From the NCBI GenBank assembly GCA_040751775.1, contig JBFMGD010000012.1, positions 1-59,938 on the forward strand: DNA of 59,938 bases. The letters are read 5' to 3'. The DNA comes from JBFMGD01 sp040751775. GTDB lineage: Bacteria; Bacillota; Dethiobacteria; DTU022. Every line of letters starts with the position of its first letter. The stretch's first letter is position 1. The position numbers were made by a program, and so were the translations under genes. Positions 16,179 through 24,517 of this stretch are shown in pieces. The notes below the pieces were generated by a model that was given only the letters and a program-made list of their open reading frames with translations, made no database searches and was not told the DNA's origin.

Positions 16179-17384
16179 GTGTTAAAGAGCATTGTCTTGA
16201 TCGTCGCATGCGGTGTTGTGATCAAGCAGTTGTTAAAAGCGTTACGTATACCCCCACTTTTAGGGCTGATTGCGGGCGGTCTCCTGCTGGGCCCTTATGT
16301 CGGGAACATCTTAGATGCCGATTTTTTAAAATTTTCCCCGGAGATTCGTCTCCTGGCGTTAGTCATGATCCTGTTACGGGCGGGGCTGGGTCTAAATTTT
16401 AACATTTTGAAACGGATCGTTTTTTCTGTCCTCAAGATCAGCCTGCTGCCGTGTTTATTGGAAGCCGCGACGGTTTTTATGATCTCTTTCTATTGGATCG
16501 GCTTAAATCTTGTCGAAGCGGGCATGCTCAGTTTTATTATTGCCGCGGTCTCTCCGGCCCTGATTGTCCCGTCCATGCTGGACTTGCGTGAACAGGGTAT
16601 CGGTATGAATAAAGGCATACCGTTGATCATTCTCGCCGGAGCATCGGTGGACAATGTCCTGGCCGTCACTTTATTCAGTGTTTTTTCCGCCATGGCTGTT
16701 TCCGCCCGGCACCTGATCGTTTTGGACCTGGTCTTGATCCCGGTAAAAATTGCCGGCGGCATCTTGCTGGGGCTTCTGATTGGTCTTCTCTTAATTAAGG
16801 TCTTTACGAAATTTTCACTGCAAAAGACAGATGAAATCGCTTTAGTAATCTGCGGCGCCATTTTCGCGGTTTTAATCGGCGAAGCAGTTTCCCTGGCCGG
16901 CCTGCTGGCCGTGATGGCGATCGGCTTCGTCCTGGCCGAGAAGAGCAGGCACCGGTCGGCCTTGTTTAACGGCAGTATGCTGCAAATCTGGTTAATTGCC
17001 GAGTTGTTCTTATTTATATTAATCGGCACAGAAATTAATATAGCCGCAATGCTCGGTTCGATCGGCCCCGGACTGATCATAGTTGTCTCCGGGCTGACGG
17101 CCAGAACCGCCGGCGTTTTCCTGGCTACCGCGGGTTCGGCTCTTACAGTCCCGGAGCGGCTGTTTTGCGCCATTTCCTTTTGGCCCAAAGCAACGGTCCA
17201 GGCCGCACTGGGTGGTTTGCCCCTGGCGCTGGGGATGCCCCATGGCGAGGCCGCTCTGGCTATCGCCGTGCTGGCCATTATCATCACCACTCCAATCGGC
17301 GCGTGGGGGATCAAGCTGGGGGCGGCACGCCTGCTAGATCGGTCTCCAGGCAGTGAGGCCGCGAAAACTCAACATGTAGGTTAG
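16179..17384 (+). CDS. Cation:proton antiporter (CPA/NhaP-like), fluoride-responsive
   Basis: 401 residues with about 12 membrane segments of the monovalent cation/proton antiporter superfamily: IPPLLGLIAGGLLLGPYVG at the start, ILLRAGLGL (helix 3), SPALIVPSML and ILAGASVDNVLAVTLF (paired ion-binding helices, Asp in SVDN), KTDEIALVICGAIFAVLIGE, and FWPKATVQAALGG. Cation antiporters are a known but less common gene class under fluoride riboswitches, where they probably help expel fluoride or counter its acidification. GTG start with AAGGAG about 7 nt upstream. No CrcB or CLC-F gene is present nearby. Confidence 0.88.
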   Translation: MLKSIVLIVACGVVIKQLLKALRIPPLLGLIAGGLLLGPYVGNILDADFLKFSPEIRLLALVMILLRAGLGLNFNILKRIVFSVLKISLLPCLLEAATVFMISFYWIGLNLVEAGMLSFIIAAVSPALIVPSMLDLREQGIGMNKGIPLIILAGASVDNVLAVTLFSVFSAMAVSARHLIVLDLVLIPVKIAGGILLGLLIGLLLIKVFTKFSLQKTDEIALVICGAIFAVLIGEAVSLAGLLAVMAIGFVLAEKSRHRSALFNGSMLQIWLIAELFLFILIGTEINIAAMLGSIGPGLIIVVSGLTARTAGVFLATAGSALTVPERLFCAISFWPKATVQAALGGLPLALGMPHGEAALAIAVLAIIITTPIGAWGIKLGAARLLDRSPGSEAAKTQHVG

Positions 17385-17388
17385 ATTT

Positions 17389-18156
17389 TCAGAACAAAAT
17401 GATGGGTGAATTCAGCCCCCTGTGGTAATGCCAGGCAGCTGTTAAAGAGTGAGGCACCTCCAGGCCGTGCTTTTCCATGAGGCTGCCGTCAGACATTACG
17501 GCGGCGGGTTGGCCGTCGGCCTGAAAACGGCCTCCTTCCAGCAGCACCACCCGGCTGCACACCTCCAGGATAAATTCGAGGTCATGGGAAGCGATCAGCA
17601 TTGTTTTTTCTTCCATGGCCTTAAGCAGGCTGATCAGGCGGCGCCGGTAGCGCATATCCAGATCGGATGTCGGTTCATCCAGGATCAGCAAGCGGGGCTC
17701 CATAGCCAGGATGCCGGCTAAGGCCACCAGTCGCTGTTCGCCGCTGGAGAGCTGGTGCGGCGGCCGGTCCAGCAGGCCGGCAATCCCGGCAGACTGCACC
17801 GCGTCAGCGACGCGCCGCTCCACCTCTTCCCGCGGCAGCCCCATATTTTGCGGACCGAAAGCGATATCTTCACGCACCGAGGGGCAAATCAGCTGGTCGC
17901 CGGTATGCTGAAAGACCATCCCCACTGCCGGGTAAAAATGGCCCGGCTGCACCGGCTGGCCGATTATTTCCAGGCCCCCTGAGAGGGGTTTGATTATCCC
18001 GCAGGTAAGCAAAAAAAAGGTCGTCTTACCGGCGCCGTTCGGTCCGATCAAACCCACCCGCTCGCCGGCAGTAATGTTAAAATCAAGGTTTTCTAAAACC
18101 CGGGGTTGCCCGGTATAACCGTAGGTCAGGGCGCGGGCCGTGAGGATTGAAGGCAA
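17389..18156 (-). CDS. cbiO: ECF transporter ATPase for cobalt/nickel (CbiO/NikO)
   Basis: 255-residue ABC ATPase. Walker A GPNGAGKTT (about 38-46), Q-loop GMVFQHTGDQLICPSVREDIAFGPQN typical of ECF ATPases, signature LSSGEQR, Walker B RLLILDEPTSDLD and switch His in ASHDLEF. It energises the CbiMQ membrane complex. The start is a TTG with AGGAG 8 nt upstream. It is the last gene of the minus-strand ECF operon and ends a few bases from the antiporter stop, convergent with it. Confidence 0.9.
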   Translation of the reverse strand: MPSILTARALTYGYTGQPRVLENLDFNITAGERVGLIGPNGAGKTTFFLLTCGIIKPLSGGLEIIGQPVQPGHFYPAVGMVFQHTGDQLICPSVREDIAFGPQNMGLPREEVERRVADAVQSAGIAGLLDRPPHQLSSGEQRLVALAGILAMEPRLLILDEPTSDLDMRYRRRLISLLKAMEEKTMLIASHDLEFILEVCSRVVLLEGGRFQADGQPAAVMSDGSLMEKHGLEVPHSLTAAWHYHRGLNSPIILF

Positions 18157-18222
18157 AATCTATTCTCCTTCTTCTCAATCTTGTGCTGTGATTATAGCAT
18201 AACCGGCGGCACACATGTCACT

Positions 18223-18978
18223 CTAAAGCAGAAATGCCTGAGCCAGGATAAGGGATGCCGCCAGGGCCAGTCCGCCCGCCAACGCCAGACGGTCGCTCAA
18301 GCCGGGTGCGGCCATGGCTATTTGGACCGTTTCACGGCCGTAGCCGCGCAGGGTCATGGCCTGGAAAACTCTTTCAGACTGGACGTGGCTGCGCACCAGC
18401 AGGGTGCCGACTATATAGGCCAGGGTCTTTAGGGAGAACAGCGATTTGCCTTTAAACCCGCGCAAATTGGCTGCAATACGCGTACGCCGCAAATCATCGG
18501 CCAACTGAAAAATATAGCGGTGGGTAAAAAGCAGCATCTCCGCCGGCAAAGAGGGCACTCCCAGCGAACGCATCGCCCCGACCAGGCCGGTTAGCGGCGT
18601 ACTGGCGAAAAGGACGACACTGAGGGTTAAGATGCTGATAAATTTAACCGCGATCAGCAGCAGGTTCAGGCTGCCTTCAAGCTTCAAGGCGAGCGGGCCC
18701 AGCTCCGTAATAGTGGTCTCTCCCGACCCAAATGGCAAGATCACCGCCAGAACCAGCAAAAAAAAGCCCGGCAGGCGCATCCGTGAGAATAAATAGGAAA
18801 AGGGCAGCGCGGCCAAATAATAGATCAGGCAGCTGGCAACCAGGATCAGCGGCAGCAGGCGCAAGTCTCGTACAAAGGCAAAGCCGAAGATCAAGGCCGC
18901 AAAGCCGAGCAGCTTGTGGCGGGTTTCCCACCGGTGGATGATACTGCTCCGTCCGACTGTCTTAACTGAGGTGATCAT
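18223..18978 (-). CDS. cbiQ: ECF transporter transmembrane T component (CbiQ/NikQ)
   Basis: 251 residues with about five to six membrane helices and the two cytoplasmic coupling motifs of T components: ANLRGFKG and AMTLRGYGRE (A-R-G pattern) that contact the ATPases. Starts by a 4-bp overlap (ATGA) with cbiM, indicating tight co-translation. Confidence 0.88.
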   Translation of the reverse strand: MITSVKTVGRSSIIHRWETRHKLLGFAALIFGFAFVRDLRLLPLILVASCLIYYLAALPFSYLFSRMRLPGFFLLVLAVILPFGSGETTITELGPLALKLEGSLNLLLIAVKFISILTLSVVLFASTPLTGLVGAMRSLGVPSLPAEMLLFTHRYIFQLADDLRRTRIAANLRGFKGKSLFSLKTLAYIVGTLLVRSHVQSERVFQAMTLRGYGRETVQIAMAAPGLSDRLALAGGLALAASLILAQAFLL

Positions 18979-19625
18979 CTTGATTCCAGCTCCAGGAGTT
19001 CCGGCTTCACCCGCAGTAGAAAAAGGATCACCATGGCGGTAAAAACCCCTTCCAGCAGCGCCACGGGCAGGTGAGCCAGGCTTAAAGCGGTCACAGCTGC
19101 CCGCTCCGCGGCCGCATTCATGTGGGCGGGGATGGTGTAAATCAGGAGGAAAGCGGCCGCGAAAGCACCGAGGGCCACCGCCAGGAAACCGCTCCCGAAA
19201 GCCAGCAAAGCATTCGTTACCGCCTTGTCACGGCCGAAGAGACGGCGCAGTTGAAACAGCCTGCCGGACAGCAAGGCCGGCAAACCGATCAGGCAGCCGT
19301 TAATCCCTAAGGTGGTCAGCCCCCCGTGTTGGAACATCACGGCCTGTAAAAAGAGACCGACCAGGATGGCGGGAAAGGCGTACCAACCCAGGATCACGCC
19401 GACCAGGCCGGAAAGCACCAGGTGGACACTGGTCGGAGGAAGCGGAATGTGCACCAGAGAGGCGGTAAAAAAGACCGCCGTCAGCAAGGAGGCCCGGGGA
19501 ATGCCTTCCCGCGGATTCTTATATTTACGCTTAATCTTGGTTAAGGAAAGCCAGGCGGCGCCGCCGGCCGCGGCATAACCGCCCAGGGCGGTTGAAACGG
19601 AAATAATGCCGTCCGGTATATGCAT
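18975..19625 (-). CDS. cbiM: ECF transporter substrate-binding membrane protein (CbiM/NikM)
   Basis: 216 residues. The N-terminus MHIPDG is diagnostic: in CbiM/NikM the free amino group, His2 and following atoms bind the metal. Further landmarks are VHIPLPPTSVHLVLSGLVGVILGWYAFPAI and QAVMFQHGGLTTLGINGCLIGLP, with six to seven membrane helices. The protein confers Ni2+ or Co2+ specificity; the two cannot be separated by eye. The ATG overlaps the stop of the upstream gene by one base. Confidence 0.92.
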   Translation of the reverse strand: MHIPDGIISVSTALGGYAAAGGAAWLSLTKIKRKYKNPREGIPRASLLTAVFFTASLVHIPLPPTSVHLVLSGLVGVILGWYAFPAILVGLFLQAVMFQHGGLTTLGINGCLIGLPALLSGRLFQLRRLFGRDKAVTNALLAFGSGFLAVALGAFAAAFLLIYTIPAHMNAAAERAAVTALSLAHLPVALLEGVFTAMVILFLLRVKPELLELESR

Positions 19626-20092
19626 CAGTTTTTCCTCCTGCTGAAGAAAAGAGCGGTGCCGGTCAAACCCCAGATCACGGCCATGGCCATGACCAGTTTT
19701 TGCAGGGCGGTAAAGCCGGTGGTACCCCCGCTAATTCCGCTGTCGGCGGTTACTTCGATCCTGAGTAAATCACCGTGCCCGGCCAGCCGCGCCTGGATTT
19801 CCCATAGCCCGGGGCGATCCGGATCGGGAGTGAAAAAGAACTTACCCGAGTCATCGCAGGTTCCGGTCAGCCAGGGTTCAACCGGGTCGTCCGGGGCAAA
19901 AACCGCCACCTGGGCGCCGGTCATCGGTTCACCGGAGTCGTAAAGAGCGGTAATTTCGATCCCCCGCACCGTTTCGTAAGAAAGCGCCGCTCCGTGCGCG
20001 GCAGCCTGTGCGGGCAGCAGATGCAGCAGGCAGATTGCAATCGCAACTCCTGCCCATCCGGAATATTCCTGTATGGTTAACCGATTTCTCAT
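19625..20092 (-). CDS. Accessory component of the Ni/Co ECF importer (NikL/NikK-like)
   Basis: 155 residues: an N-terminal membrane/signal helix (about 12-32), an extracytoplasmic beta domain resembling a carboxypeptidase-regulatory-like fold (GIEITALYDSGEPMTGAQVAVFAPDD, GKFFFTPDPDRPGLWEI), and a C-terminal transmembrane helix (about 128-148) ending in RRKN. Such proteins replace CbiN/NikN in many nickel importers and are called NikK/NikL. A histidine follows the signal region (AAAHGAALSYE) and may bind metal at the new N-terminus; this is inference. Fused tightly to cbiM. Confidence 0.65.
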   Translation of the reverse strand: MRNRLTIQEYSGWAGVAIAICLLHLLPAQAAAHGAALSYETVRGIEITALYDSGEPMTGAQVAVFAPDDPVEPWLTGTCDDSGKFFFTPDPDRPGLWEIQARLAGHGDLLRIEVTADSGISGGTTGFTALQKLVMAMAVIWGLTGTALFFSRRKN

Positions 20093-20161
20093 TTTATACT
20101 CCTTCGGTCAGCTCGCCGTGTTTGATCATGCCTGCCGGCAGCTCGCAGTAATTGTTTCCGG

Positions 20162-21004
20162 TTATTCCAGGAATTTGGCCAGGCAGTGCCCCTCACCAAC
20201 GTGAGCGAGGTGGGTCAAAATTGAAACCAGCAATTGGTAGTCTGCGGCACTGAGGTCATCCTGCAATTCGGCCAGACTGACATCAACCAAACCGTCAACG
20301 GCAAGGGCGGCAAGCGGGTCAAACCCAAGCGCTTCGCGGTTCAGAGAATCATTTTCATCTGCTGCACCGTCGCCGAAAAGGTGATCGAAATGGAAGGTCA
20401 TCTCCATCTCGGCGGAATCGCCGGCGGCGAGGATGCCTTTGCGTTCGTCACCGATATACTCTCCGCCGATGTAAGCCACTTCTTTTTCCAGGCGTAATAC
20501 AAATTGGATAACCTCTGACCCTTTTTCGGCTTTTCCAACCAGGTAAAGCATATAACCTTTAGCCGGGCCTTCGGATGCCTGAGCCATTTCCCACGAGAGC
20601 GCGTGGTACCTTCCGGCGGGGGCGGCGGCCTCTTCCTTTAATATGGCCGGATCGGCATCGGGGTTAGCGAGATCCACGGTATATACCCCGGGAAGCTCAA
20701 CCTTTACCTGGTAATCAATATCCCAACCCTGCTCCGTGTCGTAGGGCGGCTCCGTTTGGTAAGCGGTAACGCCGCTTACTGTTATGTAGGCATGATCAAA
20801 AGTCAACGACCATCCGTCTTTTGATAAGAAGCCTTCCCGGACAAAAGCTTCACCATTGGCCGTAAAAACCAGGGTGCCTGTTTCTTCAGGTTCACCGTTT
20901 CCCGGATCTTTTGCCGCTTCTGGATCGGCAGCGCACCCGGCAAGCAGCAAGAACGACAGCAGGAAGAGAACCGGAACAGCTGCAAAAAGCTTGAGATGCT
21001 TCAT
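20162..21004 (-). CDS. Lipoprotein of unknown function linked to the Ni/Co importer
   Basis: 280 residues. The N-terminus is a lipoprotein signal peptide with lipobox LLAGC (cysteine at about residue 24), then an acidic linker and an exported beta-rich domain. Near the C-terminus are TFHFDHLFGDG and HLAHVGEGHCLAKF, histidine/cysteine-containing stretches that could bind metal. Many acidic residues. No named family is recognised. GGAGGT precedes the ATG. It is the first gene upstream of the ECF operon on the same strand, with a 69-bp gap to the next gene, so a role in metal capture is plausible but unproven. Confidence 0.6.
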   Translation of the reverse strand: MKHLKLFAAVPVLFLLSFLLLAGCAADPEAAKDPGNGEPEETGTLVFTANGEAFVREGFLSKDGWSLTFDHAYITVSGVTAYQTEPPYDTEQGWDIDYQVKVELPGVYTVDLANPDADPAILKEEAAAPAGRYHALSWEMAQASEGPAKGYMLYLVGKAEKGSEVIQFVLRLEKEVAYIGGEYIGDERKGILAAGDSAEMEMTFHFDHLFGDGAADENDSLNREALGFDPLAALAVDGLVDVSLAELQDDLSAADYQLLVSILTHLAHVGEGHCLAKFLE

Positions 21005-21199
21005 TCAAACATACCTCCATACATGCTTGGAGCCATGCCCGGCCGGCAACGGCTGTCGTAGCACGTTTTATTATATTAGTAATACCATTCAACATCATGA
21101 CAGCCTCTTCCTGCTTCCTGAACAAATTTTTTTATGGGCCCTTGAGGATGACAATGAGCCGAGAAGTAAATGTAGGGGTTTTCCCTGGGGAGGGCCAGT

Positions 21200-21673
21200 T
21201 TAAGCTTCAGAGCTGCCTCCATCCGGTTCAGGGTGTTTGGCCTTGTCAAGATTTTCGTTCGTGGCACAGCGGCCACAGACGCCTTTTACATAAAATCGTT
21301 TTTCTTCAACAACGTAGCTGTCCTGTAAACCGGGCAGCTCCGGCATTCCGTATCCTTTAAGGCATTCGCATTTGCCGCAAGAGCGGCAGAAAAAATGAGG
21401 GTGGCAATGGCTGCCGCCGTCACAGGTGCAGAGGGCAAACAGCCAGGTACGGTTTTCGCCTTCAACCCGATGCACGATCCCGGAGGCGAGAAAAGTTTCC
21501 AGGGACCGGTAAACGCTGACCGGGTCGTAGCGAAGCGGCAGCATCGCCGCGCAGATCTCCTTGTGAGACAGGGGTTTGCCGGCGCTGAGCAGCACTTGAA
21601 GCAGTGTTTCCCGGCCGGCGGTTTGTTTTAAGCCGTGCTCTCGCAGAATAGCGGCGGCGTAATCTTCCGGCAT
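21200..21673 (-). CDS. zur: Fur-family metalloregulator, probably Zur
   Basis: 157 residues. N-terminal winged helix (LREHGLKQTAGRETLLQVLL, LPLRYDPVSVYRSLETF) and a dimerisation domain with metal sites: DGGSHCHPHFFCRSCGKCECLKG and the second pair VCGRCAT, giving the structural CxxC...CxxC zinc site. It overlaps znuB by one base and belongs to the znuA-znuC-znuB operon, which points to a zinc-sensing Zur rather than an iron Fur. It would repress the operon when zinc is replete, probably through the palindrome at 24356. Confidence 0.85.
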   Translation of the reverse strand: MPEDYAAAILREHGLKQTAGRETLLQVLLSAGKPLSHKEICAAMLPLRYDPVSVYRSLETFLASGIVHRVEGENRTWLFALCTCDGGSHCHPHFFCRSCGKCECLKGYGMPELPGLQDSYVVEEKRFYVKGVCGRCATNENLDKAKHPEPDGGSSEA

Positions 21674-22497
21674 CAGGTTTCACCTCTGATCTCAACCCGC
21701 CGGCGGGTGATCAACGGTCTTGCCGCCAGGGAGAGGGTATAAAGCCCCGTCATAATCAAAACAATGGCTGCTCCCGGCGGAACCGGGTAATAATAAGAGA
21801 ACACCAGGCCGCCCGTGCAGCCCAGGAGACCTGTGGCAAGCGATATGAGCATCATGCCCCGGTAATTGGTGCAAAGGCGCTGGCCGGTAGCGCCGGGTAT
21901 GACGATCAGCGCGGCAACAAGGACCACTCCCACCAGCTGCACTGAAATCATTACCGTGAGGCCGATTGCCGCCAGCAGTCCCATGTAGAGCACACTTACC
22001 GGTAGCCCGCCGGCCAGAACCATCTCTTCATCAAAACAAACAGCCAGGAGCTCCTTGAAAAAAAGGACCAGGATCAGAAGGATCAAACCGATTACTACCG
22101 CCATGAGCTGGAGATCCTGTTTTGATACCGCCAGAATGTTGCCGAAAAGCAAGGAAAACAACTCCGGGTAATAACCCTGAAAAGTGCCGATCAAGGCGAT
22201 GCCGAGGGCCATGCCAAAGGCATAAAAAATGCCGATCACGGTATCTTCGCTCACTTTGCCGAGCTTGCTGATATAGCCGGTAGTCATCGCCGCGGTCACG
22301 GCAAAAACACTGCCTGTGAGCACCGGATTCACGCCGCTGACCAGGCCGATGGCGATGCCGCCCAGGGCGGCATGGGAAATACCGGCGCCCAGAAAAGAGA
22401 GCCGCTTTAACACGACAAAGAAGGAGAGCGCCGAGCAGAGGACCCCCACCAAAATGGCGGCAAGGAGGGCACGCTGCATGAAGCCGTAGGCCAGCAT
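21673..22497 (-). CDS. znuB: Zinc ABC transporter permease
   Basis: 274 residues with about eight membrane helices of the ABC-3 (ZnuB/MntB/TroC) family: MQRALLAAILVGVLCSALS at the start, the coupling region GAGISHAALGGIAIG and LVGVVLVAALIVIPGATGQRLC near residue 190, the permease-ATPase contact. It lies between the ATPase (5 bp upstream) and zur (1-bp overlap). Confidence 0.9.
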   Translation of the reverse strand: MLAYGFMQRALLAAILVGVLCSALSFFVVLKRLSFLGAGISHAALGGIAIGLVSGVNPVLTGSVFAVTAAMTTGYISKLGKVSEDTVIGIFYAFGMALGIALIGTFQGYYPELFSLLFGNILAVSKQDLQLMAVVIGLILLILVLFFKELLAVCFDEEMVLAGGLPVSVLYMGLLAAIGLTVMISVQLVGVVLVAALIVIPGATGQRLCTNYRGMMLISLATGLLGCTGGLVFSYYYPVPPGAAIVLIMTGLYTLSLAARPLITRRRVEIRGET

Positions 22498-22502
22498 CTC
22501 GC

Positions 22503-23267
22503 TTATTTCCGGTCACCTTCCATCCTGGCGGCAGTGTTAAGCAGATCAAACTGGCAGCGGTAAGCCGCCTCCAGGCCGGGGCTTTGCAGCACTTCACCGG
22601 CACAACCGTGCACATGCATGATCCGGTTAATGCAGATCAGGGAGTCGGCCACTGATGTTACCGAAACAAGGTCATGGGAAACCAGCAGCACTGTCAGTTT
22701 GAGTTCCAGCTGCAGCCGGCGCAACAAATCGAGAAACCTCTGCTGGGCCGGAAAGTCCAGCCCGGTATTCGGCTCATCCAGGAGCAGCAGGGCCGGTTTC
22801 CGTACTATTGAGCGGGCCAGAAGAATGCGCTGCTGTTCGCCGCCTGACAAATCCTGAAACGGCCGGGAACCATACTGCTCCATGCCTACTGACTGAAGTG
22901 CAACGGCAACCCGTTCCTGCACTCCGGCCACGCGGTGCAGCATGGTGGCCGGTGTGAGCAATCCCATGGCCACTACATCGGAAACAGACAGTGGAAAGCG
23001 GCGTTCGAAAAGCTGGCGCTGCGGCATATAGCCGATCCTGTCCCGCACCGTTTTTAGCCGGCGCGGGGGCATACCTAATACCTTCAATGTACCGCAATTT
23101 AGAGGAATCAGCCCCAGGATGGCGCGCAGAAGTGTCGTTTTGCCTGCTCCGTTGGGGCCGATGATCCCGACCATCTCCCCGGCCCGAACTGCAAAGCTGA
23201 TTTTCTCCAGTACCGTTTTGCCGTTTAAGGTTACGGACAGGTTGTTGCTGGCGATCACCGGTTCCAT
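22503..23267 (-). CDS. znuC: Zinc ABC transporter ATP-binding protein
   Basis: 254 residues. Walker A GPNGAGKTT, Q-loop YMPQRQLFERRFPLSVSDVV (the ZnuC/MntA-type pattern), signature LSGGEQQR, Walker B LLLLDEPNTGLD, switch SHDL. GGGAGG lies 7 nt before the ATG at 23267; a longer frame to 23288 has no such site. Energises ZnuB. Confidence 0.9.
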   Translation of the reverse strand: MEPVIASNNLSVTLNGKTVLEKISFAVRAGEMVGIIGPNGAGKTTLLRAILGLIPLNCGTLKVLGMPPRRLKTVRDRIGYMPQRQLFERRFPLSVSDVVAMGLLTPATMLHRVAGVQERVAVALQSVGMEQYGSRPFQDLSGGEQQRILLARSIVRKPALLLLDEPNTGLDFPAQQRFLDLLRRLQLELKLTVLLVSHDLVSVTSVADSLICINRIMHVHGCAGEVLQSPGLEAAYRCQFDLLNTAARMEGDRK

Positions 23268-23295
23268 ATGCGCGCCTCCCTTCCGCATCTACGCT

Positions 23296-24318
23296 CTATT
23301 CAAGCGCTTCTTTAAAAGCGCTCAGGTTAAAACGCATCATTTCCAGGTACGTTTCTCTGCCGGGTAAGTTTTCGCCCCCCAACGGATCAACCACCAGTAC
23401 TTTGATCCCGCTTTCTGCGGCAATTCTTTCGGCCAGAGCGGGTGAAAACTGGGGTTCAGTCAAAATGGCGCCGATCTGATCATCGCCAACTAACTCAACC
23501 AGTTCGGCTACCCAGCCTGCGGAAGGCTCCTGGCCGGGAAACTCGGCGACTACGGCGGCCTCATGGAGGCCGTAGCGCCGGGCGAAATACCGCCAAGCGG
23601 AATGAAAGGCGATAAAATCATGCTTGCTGAAACCGGTCACCGCAGCGGCAATCTCTTGATGCAGCAGGTTTAGCTGCCGGCGGAATTCGTCCAATCTTTT
23701 CTCAAAATATGCTTCATGTTCCGGTGACAAAGCGGCCAGTTCTTCATACAAGCGGGGAGAAATTTTGTCGCGGACCAGCAGCGGGTCGAGCCAGAAATGC
23801 GGGTCAGCCGGGCCGTGAATGTGGCCGTAATACCCGGGACCGGGTTCTGCACCGGCAACGTGCTCATTTTGCTCTGCAGCATGATCTTCGCGATCATAAT
23901 CTGCGTTGGCGGTATTTTCCTCGTGAGATTGATTTAGGTGGTGATATTGGCCCGGCTCCAGCAGGTCAAGGTGATCCGCGAGCTTTACGACGGACAGTTC
24001 ACGGTCCGCCGCTTCAGTTAACTTTAAAGCCCATTCGTCCAGCCCGGCGCCGACAAAGACAAAAAGCTGTGCTTCGGCGATCAATTTAGCCTGCTCCACT
24101 GTCGGTTCATATGTATGCGGGCTGGCGCCGGCCGGCAGCAGGCAAGAGACGGCAACCCTTTCACCGCCCAACTGCTTTACGATATCAGCCAGGGGGTAAA
24201 CCGTGGTTACCACGTTAACAGTTTGCGCTGCACCTGTATCTGCCGCTTTATCGACGGCACAGCCGGCCGGCAGCAAGATAATCAGGCAGATCCCCGCCCA
24301 AAAAAAGAACCTACACAA
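23296..24318 (-). CDS. znuA: Zinc ABC transporter solute-binding lipoprotein
   Basis: About 340 residues. Lipobox LLPAGC near residue 19, then the cluster A-I binding protein fold: TTVYPLADIVKQLGGERV, PAGASPHTYEPT (first metal His), an acidic His-rich loop (HHLNQSHEEN and GYYGHIHGPADPH, about residues 130-175) typical of zinc-specific ZnuA, PHFWLDP (second His), FHSAWRYFARRYGL (third His) and the C-terminal acid. AGGAGG is 8 nt from a TTG at 24318 and only 2 nt from a GTG at 24324, so TTG is preferred. Confidence 0.9.
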   Translation of the reverse strand: MCRFFFWAGICLIILLPAGCAVDKAADTGAAQTVNVVTTVYPLADIVKQLGGERVAVSCLLPAGASPHTYEPTVEQAKLIAEAQLFVFVGAGLDEWALKLTEAADRELSVVKLADHLDLLEPGQYHHLNQSHEENTANADYDREDHAAEQNEHVAGAEPGPGYYGHIHGPADPHFWLDPLLVRDKISPRLYEELAALSPEHEAYFEKRLDEFRRQLNLLHQEIAAAVTGFSKHDFIAFHSAWRYFARRYGLHEAAVVAEFPGQEPSAGWVAELVELVGDDQIGAILTEPQFSPALAERIAAESGIKVLVVDPLGGENLPGRETYLEMMRFNLSAFKEALE

Positions 24319-24355
24319 TTGCACATCCTCCTGACCAGTATCCTATATATGGTGG

Positions 24356-24372
24356 ATGCAACTTGCTTGCAT
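24356..24372. promoter_or_regulatory. Candidate Zur operator in front of znuA
   Basis: ATGCAA-CTTGC-TTGCAT, a perfect 6-5-6 palindrome placed just downstream of the znuA -10 box and about 32 bp before the start codon. Such a site would block transcription. It does not match the Bacillus Zur box, so the assignment rests on position. Confidence 0.5.
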
Positions 24373-24378
24373 TAATAT

Positions 24379-24407
24379 ATTCTAGCATAGTCTATGTATG
24401 ACTGCAA
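24379..24407 (-). promoter_or_regulatory. znuA-znuC-znuB-zur promoter
   Basis: On the minus strand TTGCAG (24407-24402), 17-bp spacer, TAGAAT (24384-24379). The spacing is ideal and the operator candidate follows within 7 bp. Confidence 0.6.
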
Positions 24408-24417
24408 TAAATAAATA

Positions 24418-24446
24418 CACCGGCGATCGTGACGATCCTTATTGCA
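24418..24446. repeat. Inverted repeat between znuA and the nucleoside kinase
   Basis: GATCG-TGA-CGATC (24425-24437) lies inside a wider pair TGCAATAA (from 24403) and TTATTGCA (to 24446). Could be an operator or a structured leader; no function is assigned. Confidence 0.3.
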
Positions 24447-24517
24447 CGCCTGTTTACCTCCGGAGAGGATTAAACTATAATATTTATTAACAATATTCGA
24501 CTGAAAAGAGGGATTAG

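Noticed and set aside
16490..17314. 274-codon minus-strand frame opposite the antiporter
   Set aside because: Antisense shadow of a membrane protein gene.
21005..21199. Cobalamin riboswitch upstream of the Ni/Co importer
   Set aside because: The 195-bp leader lacks a recognisable B12 box and other conserved segments.
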